Shown here piece after piece: positions 1-7,151 of a stretch of 64,000 nucleotides of DNA (its first letter is position 1; the number at the start of each line of letters is the position of its first letter). The notes under the pieces are model-generated. The model worked only from the letters and a program-made list of their open reading frames with translations. It made no database searches and was not told the DNA's origin. The position numbers and the translations under genes were made by a program. Source of the DNA: Streptomyces sp. 1331.2 (GTDB lineage Bacteria > Actinomycetota > Actinomycetes > Streptomycetales > Streptomycetaceae); the NCBI RefSeq assembly GCF_900199205.1, contig NZ_OBMJ01000001.1, positions 4,281,001 to 4,345,000 of the forward strand. Direction: 5' to 3'.

Positions 1-1481
1 CCGTGCGCAGCCACTGTCCGGCCGCCGTGCAGGTGCACACCCCGGCCGCCGAGGGCGCCGACTTCGACCTCGCCAAGCTGGTCGCCGAGGCCGTCCGCTC
101 CGGCAAGCACGTGGTCCGCACCGTCGACGGCGACCCTGGCCTGGACGGCTGCGCCGCCGAGGAGATGCTCAGCTGCGCGGGCGACGGGATCCCCTTCGAG
201 GTGATCCCCGGCGTCGCCCAGTCGGTCGGCGTCCCGGCGTACGCGGGCGTCCCGCTGCGGGCCGGGGCCGGCACCGACGTGCGCTTCGTGGACGGCGCCC
301 AGCTGCTGTCCGGCGGCCCGGTGGACCTGGGCGGCGCGGAGACCACCCTGGTGGTCCGCACCACCCTGGGCCAGCTGCCGGCCACCGCGGGCGCGCTGGT
401 CTCCAACGGCCGCAAGCCGGAGTCGGCGCTGAGCGCGACGCTCTCCGGCACCACCACCCGCCAGCGGACCTTCACCTCCACCCTGGCCGGCATCGCGGCC
501 GACCTGAAGGCCGCCCGGGTGCTGCCCTCGCCGGTCTCCGCCCCGGTCGACCCGGCCACCTCGGTGATAGCCGTGGTGGGCGAGCAGGTCGCCCACCGGG
601 CCTCGCACTCCTGGTTCGAGACCAAGCCGCTGTTCGGCTGGAACGTCCTCGTGCCGCGCACCAAGGAGCAGGCCACCGGCCTGTCCGAGCAGCTGCGCTC
701 GTACGGCGCGGTGCCGCAGGAGGTGCCGACCATCGCGGTCGAGCCGCCGCGCACCCCGCAGCAGATGGAGCGGGCCATCAAGGGCCTGGTCACCGGCCGC
801 TACGAGTGGATCGCCTTCACCTCGGTGAACGCGGTGCGCGCGGTCCGGGAGAAGTTCGAGGAGTACGGCCTGGACGCCCGCGCGTTCGCCGGGATCAAGG
901 TCGCGGCGGTCGGCGAGACCACCGCGCAGGCCCTGGTGGACTTCGGTGTGAAGCCGGACCTGGTGCCCTCCGGCGAGCAGTCCGCCGCCGGTCTGCTGGA
1001 GGACTGGCCGCCGTACGACCCGGTCTTCGACCCGATCGACCGGGTGCTGCTGCCGCGCGCCGACATCGCCACCGAGACCCTGGTGGCCGGCCTGGTCGAG
1101 CTCGGCTGGGAGGTCGACGACGTGACGGCGTACCGGACGGTGCGCGCCTCGCCGCCGCCGGCCGAGACCCGCGAGGCGATCAAGGGCGGCGGCTTCGACG
1201 CGGTGCTGTTCACCTCGTCCTCGACCGTCCGGAACCTGGTCGGCATCGCGGGCAAGCCGCACAACGTCACGGTCATCGCCTGCATCGGCCCGGCGACCGC
1301 CAAGACCGCCGAGGAGCACGGCCTGCGGGTCGACGTGATGGCCCCGGCGCCGTCGGCGGCCGCGCTGGCCCAGGCGCTGGCAGACTTCGGGGCCAAGCGC
1401 CGTGACACCGCGACGGCGGCGGGCGAGCCGGTCTACCGGCCGAGCGAGCGCCGCCCGGGCTCGCGCCGCAAGGCCCGCTGA
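1..1481 (+). CDS. hemD: Uroporphyrinogen-III synthase fused to a degenerate methyltransferase domain, 5' end cut off
   Basis: Converts hydroxymethylbilane to uroporphyrinogen III in cytoplasmic tetrapyrrole synthesis. Reading frame 3 is open from the window edge, so the true start lies upstream; a GTG at base 3 is probably internal. The first ~190 residues resemble a tetrapyrrole methylase-like (SUMT) domain but the usual glycine-rich loop reads [13 protein letters not shown], so the methyltransferase activity is doubtful. From about residue 205 a complete HemD domain follows ([17 protein letters not shown], then [11 protein letters not shown] and [13 protein letters not shown]), ending in a basic tail. 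The same fused architecture is usual in streptomycetes. hemB follows 71 bases downstream on the same strand, so the two are likely one operon with hemA/hemC upstream of the window. Confidence 0.93.
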   Translation, partial: VRSHCPAAVQVHTPAAEGADFDLAKLVAEAVRSGKHVVRTVDGDPGLDGCAAEEMLSCAGDGIPFEVIPGVAQSVGVPAYAGVPLRAGAGTDVRFVDGAQLLSGGPVDLGGAETTLVVRTTLGQLPATAGALVSNGRKPESALSATLSGTTTRQRTFTSTLAGIAADLKAARVLPSPVSAPVDPATSVIAVVGEQVAHRASHSWFETKPLFGWNVLVPRTKEQATGLSEQLRSYGAVPQEVPTIAVEPPRTPQQMERAIKGLVTGRYEWIAFTSVNAVRAVREKFEEYGLDARAFAGIKVAAVGETTAQALVDFGVKPDLVPSGEQSAAGLLEDWPPYDPVFDPIDRVLLPRADIATETLVAGLVELGWEVDDVTAYRTVRASPPPAETREAIKGGGFDAVLFTSSSTVRNLVGIAGKPHNVTVIACIGPATAKTAEEHGLRVDVMAPAPSAAALAQALADFGAKRRDTATAAGEPVYRPSERRPGSRRKAR

Positions 1482-1552
1482 CCCTCAACCAGGGTGCCGG
1501 GGGCGGCAGTTCGTCGCCCCCGGCACTGTACGACCGTTCGGAGAGAGAAGCC

Positions 1553-2533
1553 GTGTCCGCTGAATTCCCGTACGTACGCCCGCGCCGACTGCGGCAGAGC
1601 CCGGCGATGCGCCGGCTGGTCGCCGAGACCCGGCTGCACCCGGCGGAGCTGATCCTGCCCGCCTTCGTCAGCGAGGGCATCACCGCGCCGAAGCCGATCA
1701 CCTCGATGCCCGGCGTGGTCCAGCACACCCGGGACACCCTGCGGAAGGCCGCGGTGGAGGCCGCCGAGGCCGGCGTGGGCGGCATCATGCTGTTCGGCCT
1801 GCCCGAGGTGAAGGACGCCGTCGGCTCCGAGGGGACGAACCCGGACGGGATCCTGCAGCAGGCCATCCGCGACGTGGTCGCCGAGGTCGGCGACCAGCTG
1901 GTGGTCATGTCGGACCTCTGCCTGGACGAGTTCACCGACCACGGCCACTGCGGCGTGCTGGCCGAGGACGGCAGCGTGGACAACGACGCGACCCTGGAGC
2001 GCTACGCCGAGATGGCCGTGGTCCAGGCCGAGGCAGGCGTCCACGTGGTCGGCCCGTCGGGGATGATGGACGGTCAGATCGCGGTCATCCGCCGGGCGTT
2101 GGACGGGGCCGGCCACCAGGACGTCAGCATCCTCGCCTACACCGCCAAGTACGCCTCCGCGCTGTACGGCCCGTTCCGCGAGGCCGTCAACTCCTCGCTC
2201 AAGGGCGACCGCAAGAGCTACCAGCAGGACCCGGCCAACGCCCGCGAGGCGCTGCGCGAGCTGGAGTTGGACCTCGCCGAGGGCGCGGACATGGTGATGG
2301 TGAAGCCCGCCATGCTGTACCTGGACGTGCTGCGGCAGGTCGCCGACGTCTCCCCGGTGCCGGTGTCCGCCTACCAGATCTCCGGCGAGTACGCGATGGT
2401 GGAGGCCGCCGCCGCCAACGGCTGGATCGAGCGCGAGCGCACCATCCTGGAGACGCTCACCTCCATCCGCCGGGCCGGTGCCGAGCAGATCCTCACCTAC
2501 TGGGCCGTGGAAGCGGCCCGGTTGCTCAAGTAG
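1553..2533 (+). CDS. hemB: Delta-aminolevulinic acid dehydratase (porphobilinogen synthase)
   Basis: Condenses two 5-aminolevulinate molecules to porphobilinogen in the cytoplasm. The 326-residue length is normal for the family. The metal-site segment [14 protein letters not shown] lies near residues 120-133, with two cysteines as in zinc-type enzymes. The Schiff-base lysines sit in [12 protein letters not shown] (about 198) and [11 protein letters not shown] (about 250). The start is GTG at 1553, preceded by the purine-rich ggagagagaag. It is the last gene of the hem operon, followed at once by a strong hairpin terminator. hemL, which makes its substrate, lies about 11 kb downstream. Confidence 0.96.
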   Translation: MSAEFPYVRPRRLRQSPAMRRLVAETRLHPAELILPAFVSEGITAPKPITSMPGVVQHTRDTLRKAAVEAAEAGVGGIMLFGLPEVKDAVGSEGTNPDGILQQAIRDVVAEVGDQLVVMSDLCLDEFTDHGHCGVLAEDGSVDNDATLERYAEMAVVQAEAGVHVVGPSGMMDGQIAVIRRALDGAGHQDVSILAYTAKYASALYGPFREAVNSSLKGDRKSYQQDPANAREALRELELDLAEGADMVMVKPAMLYLDVLRQVADVSPVPVSAYQISGEYAMVEAAAANGWIERERTILETLTSIRRAGAEQILTYWAVEAARLLK

Positions 2534-2550
2534 CAGGCGCCGCAACGCAG

Positions 2551-2590
2551 AAGGCCGGGCCGTTCCCCTCGCGGGGAGCGGCCCGGCCTT
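2551..2590. terminator. Bidirectional terminator hairpin after hemB
   Basis: Two 18-base arms (2551-2568 and 2573-2590) pair with one mismatch around a 4-base loop. It lies between convergent hemB and the small secreted gene at 2599-2865, so it can serve both strands. Confidence 0.85.
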
Positions 2591-2598
2591 CCCGTTTG

Positions 2599-2865
2599 CT
2601 ACATCCAGCCCTTGATGTGGGCGAAGCCCTCGCCGCCGCCGACGATGTCGGTGGAGGTGGCGGCGACGGCACCGAAGCCGCCCGCGGCGGTGTCCGTGGT
2701 GTGGGCGATGCCGAAGCCCTCGGCCGCCAGGAACGGCTGGTTCGCGGTGGCGGCGAACGAGCCGCCGCCGACCAGGCCGGCGTGGGCGAAGGCCGGGGTG
2801 GCGGCGCCCGCGAGTGCCAGTGCGGCGGTGGCGGTCAGCGCGGCCTTGGCCAGCATGCTCTTCAT
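2599..2865 (-). CDS. Small secreted protein of unknown function
   Basis: 88 residues beginning MKSMLAKAALTATAALALAG. The N-terminus is a clear Sec signal peptide, predicted to be cut after PAFA near residue 27, leaving a mature chain of about 61 residues. That chain is Gly/Ala rich (HAGLVGGGSF near the start, GGGEGFAHIKGWM at the end) with no cysteine. I do not recognise a family. An in-frame ATG further upstream would add a basic leader, but the chosen ATG places the signal peptide at the N-terminus and follows a purine-rich agagagggc. It adjoins the rodlin genes on the same strand, suggesting a cell-surface role during aerial growth. That role is inference from position only. Confidence 0.75.
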   Translation of the reverse strand: MKSMLAKAALTATAALALAGAATPAFAHAGLVGGGSFAATANQPFLAAEGFGIAHTTDTAAGGFGAVAATSTDIVGGGEGFAHIKGWM

Positions 2866-3017
2866 GGATCTGCCCTCTCTCTGGGAGCGCCCGCTCGGAC
2901 GCTCTGACACGTGTTCACATCCGTTCGTCCGGCCGCGCGCCCCGCGCCGGCCCGGACGAGCGGTCACCCGGCCGGTCCGCGCTGCGGCGGCCGTCCGGAC
3001 ACTTCGTCCGCCAAGCC

Positions 3018-3055
3018 CGGAGGGCCCGGGGAGACCTTCCTCCCCGGGCCCTCCG
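3018..3055 (-). terminator. Terminator after the rodlin pair
   Basis: Perfect 15-base GC-rich arms (3018-3032 and 3041-3055) around an 8-base loop, 20 bases past the stop codon of the second rodlin gene. Confidence 0.75.
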
Positions 3056-3074
3056 TCCGTGCCATGCCCCTTGA

Positions 3075-3419
3075 TCAGCCGATCAGGTGCGAGACGCCCG
3101 CGTCGCCCGAGGACTGGGTGTTCTGGCCGACGTTGCAGATCTGCTTCGGGGTGCTGTTCAGGACCGGAACCTCGACCGGAACCGCGACGCCGATCACGCC
3201 GACGGCGATGTTGTGGACCTCCGGCAGGCAGATGTTCGCGTTGTCCAGGGTGTGGAAGTTCGGGCTGCCGTTGCCGTGGGTGCCGGTCTGGTTGGTGCCG
3301 CCGTTGCCCTGGACGGAGGTGGCGGCGCCGTCCGAGTCGACGATGGCGGAGGCCGAGCCGGCGGACATCGCGATGGCGGCGGCGGCCAGGCCGGCGGCGG
3401 CGAGGGACTTCTTGATCAT
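3075..3419 (-). CDS. Rodlin, second gene of the pair
   Basis: 114-residue exported protein of the rodlin (RdlA/RdlB) family, which organises chaplin fibrils into rodlets on aerial hyphae and spores. The signal peptide MIKKSLAAAGLAAAA ends near SASA (residue 25). The mature part keeps the family order: an NGxG segment (VQGNGGTN), SPNFHTLDNANICLPEV, the hydrophobic VGVIGVAVPVEVPVLN, a second cysteine (KQICNVGQ) and a C-terminal GDAGVSHLIG. It is closely similar to the gene 81 bases upstream. The gap holds only a small inverted repeat (3442-3459), so both are probably cotranscribed. A gagagga ribosome site precedes ATG. The symbol is left blank because A/B orthology cannot be judged here. Confidence 0.85.
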   Translation of the reverse strand: MIKKSLAAAGLAAAAIAMSAGSASAIVDSDGAATSVQGNGGTNQTGTHGNGSPNFHTLDNANICLPEVHNIAVGVIGVAVPVEVPVLNSTPKQICNVGQNTQSSGDAGVSHLIG

Positions 3420-3500
3420 TTCCGGTTTTCCTCTCGGGGGTGAATCGGGGGAGCGATTCGTGGGTGGATCGGGGGGTGGTGCAGGGAGCTGAACGGAGCG

Positions 3501-3845
3501 TCAGCCGATCAGGTGGGACACGCCCGCGTCGCCGTGGCTCTGGGTGCCCTGGCCCTGGGTGCAGTACTGCTTGCCACCGCTGTTGGCGATCGGGACCTCG
3601 ACCGGGACGGCCACCCCGAGCACGCCGACGGCGATGTTGTGGATCTCGGGGAGGCAGACGTTCGCGTTGTCCAGGAAGTGGAAGTTCGGGCTGTTGTTCC
3701 CGACCGTTCCGGTGAAGTTGGTGCCGCCGTTGCCCTCGATGGAGGCTGCGGCGCCGTCCGCGTCACCGATGGCCGAGGCGGGCGCGGCTGCGGCGGCCAG
3801 CGCGGCGACGGCCAGGCCGGCAGCGGCGAAGGACTTCTGGATCAT
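3501..3845 (-). CDS. Rodlin, first gene of the pair
   Basis: Also 114 residues, starting MIQKSFAAAGLAVAALAA with signal cleavage near PASA. The mature domain tracks the neighbouring rodlin: IEGNGGTNFTG, NSPNFHFLDNANVCLPEI, VGVLGVAVPVEVPI, a second cysteine in KQYCTQG, and the same GDAGVSHLIG end. I chose the internal ATG at 3845 over a longer in-frame start because it places the signal peptide first and follows agagaggga. A sigma-BldN-like promoter lies about 90 bases upstream (3934-3961). Tandem rodlins beside chaplins are also known from S. coelicolor. Confidence 0.86.
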   Translation of the reverse strand: MIQKSFAAAGLAVAALAAAAAPASAIGDADGAAASIEGNGGTNFTGTVGNNSPNFHFLDNANVCLPEIHNIAVGVLGVAVPVEVPIANSGGKQYCTQGQGTQSHGDAGVSHLIG

Positions 3846-3933
3846 GGGGAGATCCCTCTCTGAAATGCTCTTGGATTCCGTGCGTACAACGCGTAGAACG
3901 CTCAGACCCGGTCTGCAGTCACTGACGTCCAGA

Positions 3934-3961
3934 TCAAAGAATGACGGCACGGAAGGTTACG
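3934..3961 (-). promoter_or_regulatory. Sigma-BldN-like promoter for the rodlin pair
   Basis: On the minus strand, CGTAAC (3961-3956), a 16-base spacer and CTTTGA (3939-3934). The consensus I recall for sigma-BldN (bldM and chaplin promoters) is CGTAAC, 16 bases, CGTTGA. The -35 is exact, the -10 is 5 of 6, and the spacing is exact. The start codon at 3845 lies about 88 bases downstream. Confidence 0.65.
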
Positions 3962-4039
3962 GGGATTTTTGAAAAGAGTCCGGGAGACACGACGAAGGGG
4001 GGTTTCCGGTCGGATTATTAGGCCGATCCGGTTAACCGC

Positions 4040-4068
4040 CGCAATCCGTCCTCCTGCTCACTCGTTGA
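4040..4068 (+). promoter_or_regulatory. Possible sigma-BldN-like promoter for the exported protein at 4146
   Basis: CGCAAT (4040-4045), a 17-base spacer and an exact CGTTGA -10 (4063-4068), 78 bases before the ATG. The -35 is only 4 of 6 and the spacer one base long, so this is weaker than the rodlin site. The 300-base gap 3846-4145 holds this and the rodlin promoter, and a GGTTAACC palindrome near 4030. Confidence 0.4.
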
Positions 4069-4145
4069 GGCAGATTGCTTTCCGGCTGCGCCCGCGCAGC
4101 CCTTCCTCAGTGATCCCCTGTACGGACAGCAGAACGGTGAAAAGC

Positions 4146-4865
4146 ATGAAGTTCTCCAAGCGGGCCGGCGCGATGCTGCTGGCGGTCGGTGCGGGCATGC
4201 TCGCCTCCCAGGGCGCGGCCTCCGCCGCCCCGGTCGGCCCCGAACAGGTCGGGGCCCTGGAGGACGCGCTGGCCACCCAGCAGGTCCCCGCGGACGTACC
4301 GCTCACTCCGCTGGGCAGCCACGTCTCGGCCGGCATCCCGGCCTCGCTGCTGATGCCGCCGGTGCCCGGCCGGACCACCAGCACCAGCACCGAGCTGGTC
4401 CCGGAGCGGATCGTCCCCCAGCTGAGCACCGGCAAGGTCGGCCCGAGCGCCAAGGCCGAGCTGCCGCTCCCGCTGGTCGACCAGGGCGCCGACCTCGGGC
4501 AGGTGCTGCTGGACGCCCCGGCCGCGCCGCTGCGCGCCGACACCCCCGGCCTCACCCTCGGCAAGCCGCTCTCGCTCGCCCAGGACGGCGCGGGCCAGCT
4601 CGCCGGTGGCCGGCTCCGGGTGGACGAGGTCGACCCGCGGCTGCTCACCGGCGCCGTGCAGGTCGTCCCCGGGGCCAATGCGAGCCTCGGCAGCGAGGAG
4701 CACCGGCTCTCGGTCACCGACGAGGTGGACGACCTGACCATGACCACCGCGGCGACGGCCACCGGCGTGGTCCAGCAGACCGGCCTGGCCGACCCGGCGG
4801 CCACCACCGCCACGGCCACCGGTGTGCTGCGGCAGACCGGGCTGACCGACCTCACCCGGCTCTGA
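4146..4865 (+). CDS. Exported protein of unknown function in the chaplin/rodlin island
   Basis: 239 residues starting MKFSKRAGAMLLAVGAGMLA, a Sec signal peptide ending near GAASA (residue 27). The mature protein is Pro/Leu/Ala/Thr rich, cysteine-free and has no domain I recognise. The C-terminus carries an imperfect duplication, ATATGVVQQTGLADP and then ATATGVLRQTGLTD. A longer in-frame start at 3969 would give a basic leader with no role, so the ATG at 4146 is preferred. It is divergent from the rodlins and has a BldN-like -10 upstream. It may be another surface component made during aerial development, which is inference from context. Confidence 0.78.
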   Translation: MKFSKRAGAMLLAVGAGMLASQGAASAAPVGPEQVGALEDALATQQVPADVPLTPLGSHVSAGIPASLLMPPVPGRTTSTSTELVPERIVPQLSTGKVGPSAKAELPLPLVDQGADLGQVLLDAPAAPLRADTPGLTLGKPLSLAQDGAGQLAGGRLRVDEVDPRLLTGAVQVVPGANASLGSEEHRLSVTDEVDDLTMTTAATATGVVQQTGLADPAATTATATGVLRQTGLTDLTRL

Positions 4866-4892
4866 TCCGGCTCCGCCCCGGGCGGCAGCACA

Positions 4893-4936
4893 CCGGAGCC
4901 CGGCACCCGCCGTACGGGCGGGGTGCCGGGCTCCGG
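4893..4936. terminator. Bidirectional terminator between convergent exported-protein genes
   Basis: Arms of about 19 bases (from 4893 and up to 4936) pair around a short GTAC loop with one bulged G. It lies between the convergent genes 4146-4865 and 4966-5346. Confidence 0.8.
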
Positions 4937-4965
4937 CGCGTCCGGACCCTCGGCCCGGCCGGGGC

Positions 4966-5346
4966 TCAGCCCGGCAGGACGCCGGTCAGCCCGCCGACCA
5001 GCGGGAGGTCCTTGACGCCGCCGCCCGCGCTCAGCGGACCGGTCAGCGTGCCGGTGCCGATCGGGGCCAGGCCCTGGTCCGGCTGGACGGTCGCGCCGTT
5101 GTTGAGCACGTCGGCCGAGGAGTTCGCCCACGGGTCCAGACGCAGGCCCTTGAGCGGCGCGATGCCGTAGCCGAGGCCGGAGGTCGTCCCGTTCAGCGCC
5201 TGGCCGACGTCGGTCCTGGCCAGCGTGGCCGGCCCGGCCGGGGCCTGGCCGGCCGGGGCGGTGGCGGCCTGCGCCGAACCGGCGCCGAGCAGCACCACGG
5301 CACCGACGGCGGCGGCCAGACCGGCCCCGCTCTGCTTCGAAACCAT
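4966..5346 (-). CDS. Small exported Gly/Leu/Pro-rich protein of unknown function
   Basis: 126 residues starting MVSKQSGAGLAAAVGAVVLLG, a signal peptide cut near AQAA (about residue 27). The mature chain of about 100 residues has no cysteine and alternates Gly, Leu and Pro, ending GGVKDLPLVGGLTGVLPG. No family recognised. The ATG at 5346 is preceded by aaggg at good spacing; the longer upstream frame lacks coding character. It lies between two terminators (4893-4936 and 5401-5432), so it is probably transcribed alone. Its position among chaplins and rodlins is the only functional clue. Confidence 0.75.
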   Translation of the reverse strand: MVSKQSGAGLAAAVGAVVLLGAGSAQAATAPAGQAPAGPATLARTDVGQALNGTTSGLGYGIAPLKGLRLDPWANSSADVLNNGATVQPDQGLAPIGTGTLTGPLSAGGGVKDLPLVGGLTGVLPG

Positions 5347-5400
5347 GCGGATCACCCTTCGGTGGATCGGAGGTCCCGGACGGCCGTCCGGGGATGCCGA

Positions 5401-5432
5401 ACTGCCCCCCGGCCGGCTGGTCGGGGGGCAGT
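5401..5432 (-). terminator. Terminator after the chaplin pair
   Basis: Perfect 10-base arms, ACTGCCCCCC and GGGGGGCAGT, around a 12-base loop, 28 bases past the stop of the chaplin at 5460-5729. Confidence 0.7.
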
Positions 5433-5459
5433 ACGGCCGGATCACGTGCCGATCGGGGA

Positions 5460-5729
5460 TCAGCAGTTGTCCGCCGGCGGCGGGGGCAGCTCGACGTTGG
5501 CGCAGCTGTTGCCGAAGGCCGGGTTCAGCGCGCCGATCACGTTGACGGTGTTGCCGCACAGGTTGATCGGGATGTGGATCGGCACCTGGATCTGGTTGCC
5601 GGAGATGACGCCGGGGGAGCCGGCGGCGACGCCCTCGGCGCCCGCGCTCGCGGCGGCGGAGCCTGCCGCGCCCAGCACCAGGCCGGCAGCGGCGGCGGAG
5701 AGGACGGCGGCCTTCTTCACGTTCTGCAT
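5460..5729 (-). CDS. Short chaplin with an extra proline-rich, cysteine-ended tail
   Basis: Chaplins are secreted amyloid-forming proteins that coat aerial hyphae. This 89-residue protein has a signal peptide (MQNVKKAAVLSAAAAGLVLG, cut near AAASA) and one chaplin domain: AAGSPGVISGNQIQVPI, LCGNTVNVIGALNPAFGN, SCAN. The two domain cysteines are present. Unlike its two neighbours it does not stop after SCAN but continues VELPPPPADNC, giving a third cysteine as the final residue. The ATG follows gaggagatc. It lies 109 bases after another chaplin on the same strand; a hairpin (arms 5765-5772 and 5789-5796) sits in the gap. Confidence 0.88.
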   Translation of the reverse strand: MQNVKKAAVLSAAAAGLVLGAAGSAAASAGAEGVAAGSPGVISGNQIQVPIHIPINLCGNTVNVIGALNPAFGNSCANVELPPPPADNC

Positions 5730-5838
5730 GGGGGTTGATCTCCTCGATCACACACGGGTGGAGCGTGCCGCGCTCCGGCACTGTGGTGCGCGGCACGTGC
5801 TCGGTGAGTCAGCTGTCGCCGGTGCGGCGACCGCCGCT

Positions 5839-6081
5839 TCAGCCGATGTTGGCGCAGCTGTTGCCGAACGCCGGGTTCAGGATCGTGATGAGCCCGATGG
5901 TGTTGCCGCAGACGTTGACCGGAATGTGCACCGGGATCTGGATCTGGTTGCCGGAGAGCACGCCCGGGGAGCCGGCGGCCACGCCCTCGGCGCCCGCGCT
6001 GGCGAACGCGCCGCCGGCGGCACCGAGCACCAGGCCGGTGGCGGCCAGCGACAGGGCGGCGGCCTTCTTGATGTTGCGCAT
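5839..6081 (-). CDS. Short chaplin
   Basis: 80 residues: signal peptide MRNIKKAAALSLAATGLVLG cut near AFASA, then a single chaplin domain (AAGSPGVLSGNQIQIPV, VCGNTIGLITILNPAFGN, SCANIG) with both conserved cysteines. This is the ChpH-like short form, with no LPXTG sorting signal. The ATG at 6081 follows a strong ggaggaaag. It is the first gene of a two-chaplin unit reading leftward and diverges from the third chaplin at 6668. Confidence 0.9.
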   Translation of the reverse strand: MRNIKKAAALSLAATGLVLGAAGGAFASAGAEGVAAGSPGVLSGNQIQIPVHIPVNVCGNTIGLITILNPAFGNSCANIG

Positions 6082-6667
6082 GATGTCTTTCCTCCGATTT
6101 CCGCCCGACGGAAGGGAATTGTCGGGAGCCAGGCGAGCGGGAATACTCGCCCCAGGTCTTCTGGGATTGCCGTGATTGTCACTCGGACGGCGCACACCGG
6201 CGTGTTCCGCCCATGGCTCGGGCGTGGACGCAGCCGCCGTGTTGCAGCGCCTCTCGAAATCCCTTCCGCACGGCCGGGAGAGTTTCGGACAAAGGCGCGA
6301 CCAGGTGGAATTCCCGGTCAGACGTTCCGGCAGGGATTGCCGGACGCCGCGTTCGGGAGGCCCGCCACGAGACCCGAGCCGCCGGTGGCCGCGTTGCCGA
6401 CGACGCCGTGGGCGAGCTTGCGCATGAGCGGTACTCGATTCGTGTTGTGGGGGCCGGTGGACCGGGTTCCGTGAGGGAGAACGAGGCACCGCGCGCGGGG
6501 AAACGGTCCGGCTTCCTGATCACCCGAATGCCGGTCGCGGCTGCCCGGCGCGGGCGCTGTTGCGCCAGACGGGTGACAGTGCGCTCACCGTCGCAACCGG
6601 TTCGGGGAGGTCTCGTTCTTGATGTCGCACTCCCCGTGCATCTCTGTTGAACAGTCAGGAGGCTCGC
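6082..6667. other. Divergent intergenic region between chaplins, with a possible tiny ORF
   Basis: This 586-base gap carries promoters for both flanking chaplins. On the minus strand a 35-residue ORF (6425-6318) reads MRKLAHGVVGNAATGGSG and ends LPNAASGNPCRNV, which faintly echoes the chaplin end LNPAFGNSCAN. It has no obvious ribosome site or signal peptide, so it may be a decayed chaplin 3' end or chance. Nothing else with coding character was seen. Confidence 0.35.
6592..6619 (+). promoter_or_regulatory. Sigma-BldN-like promoter for the plus-strand chaplin
   Basis: CGCAAC (6592-6597), a 16-base spacer and CGTTCT (6614-6619). Against CGTAAC/CGTTGA this is 5 of 6 and 4 of 6 with exact spacing, about 48 bases before the start codon at 6668. 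Confidence 0.5.
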
Positions 6668-6907
6668 ATGAGCATCAAGAAGACCGCCGCTGTCGGCGCG
6701 GCCGTGGTGGGCATCGTGGCCGCCGGCGCCGGCACCGCGATGGCCAGCTCCGGCGCCGAGGGCGTCGCGGCCGGTTCCCCCGGTGTCATCTCGGGCAACC
6801 AGATCCAGATCCCGGTGCACATTCCGGTCAACCTCTGCGGCAACTCCGTCGACGTCGTCGGACTGCTGAACCCGGCGTTCGGCAACCACTGCGTCAACGC
6901 GGGCTGA
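6668..6907 (+). CDS. Short chaplin
   Basis: 79 residues: signal peptide MSIKKTAAVGAAVVGIVAAG cut near AMASS, then one chaplin domain (AAGSPGVISGNQIQIPV, LCGNSVDVVGLLNPAFGN, HCVNAG) with two cysteines. I start at the ATG at 6668 rather than an in-frame one seven codons earlier, because AGGAGG lies at 6658-6663, just before it. It is monocistronic, between a BldN-like promoter and a strong terminator. Confidence 0.9.
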   Translation: MSIKKTAAVGAAVVGIVAAGAGTAMASSGAEGVAAGSPGVISGNQIQIPVHIPVNLCGNSVDVVGLLNPAFGNHCVNAG

Positions 6908-6930
6908 GTCCGTACCCGGTTCGGCCGGTG

Positions 6931-6978
6931 AGAGCCGCCGCTCCGCGCTTCCCTCCTGGGGCGCGGGGCGGCGGCTCT
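6931..6978 (+). terminator. Terminator after the plus-strand chaplin
   Basis: 18-base arms (6931-6948 and 6961-6978) with one mismatch and a 12-base loop. Confidence 0.75.
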
Positions 6979-7030
6979 TCGCCTGCCCGGGTGGTTGGTG
7001 CACCGTCAGTTCCCCGCGCTGTCACAAGCC

Positions 7031-7059
7031 TTGTTGCGTTACTTGTCAGTACCTAGAAT
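7031..7059 (+). promoter_or_regulatory. HrdB-type promoter for the SGNH hydrolase
   Basis: TTGTTG (7031-7036), a 17-base spacer and TAGAAT (7054-7059), close to the housekeeping TTGACA/TATAAT pattern. Start codon at 7152, leaving a leader of roughly 85 bases. Confidence 0.55.
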
Positions 7060-7151
7060 GCGAGACCTGCTCACCTTTTCAGCTCCTCTCCTGCACCGCG
7101 CCGCTCGGCGCCCCCGCCAGGGCGGTCCCCCACCCCCGCAAGGAGTCGCGT

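Noticed and set aside
4058-5131. 357-codon minus-strand frame over the exported protein at 4146
   Set aside because: Antisense shadow; the plus-strand frame has a signal peptide and upstream promoter-like site.
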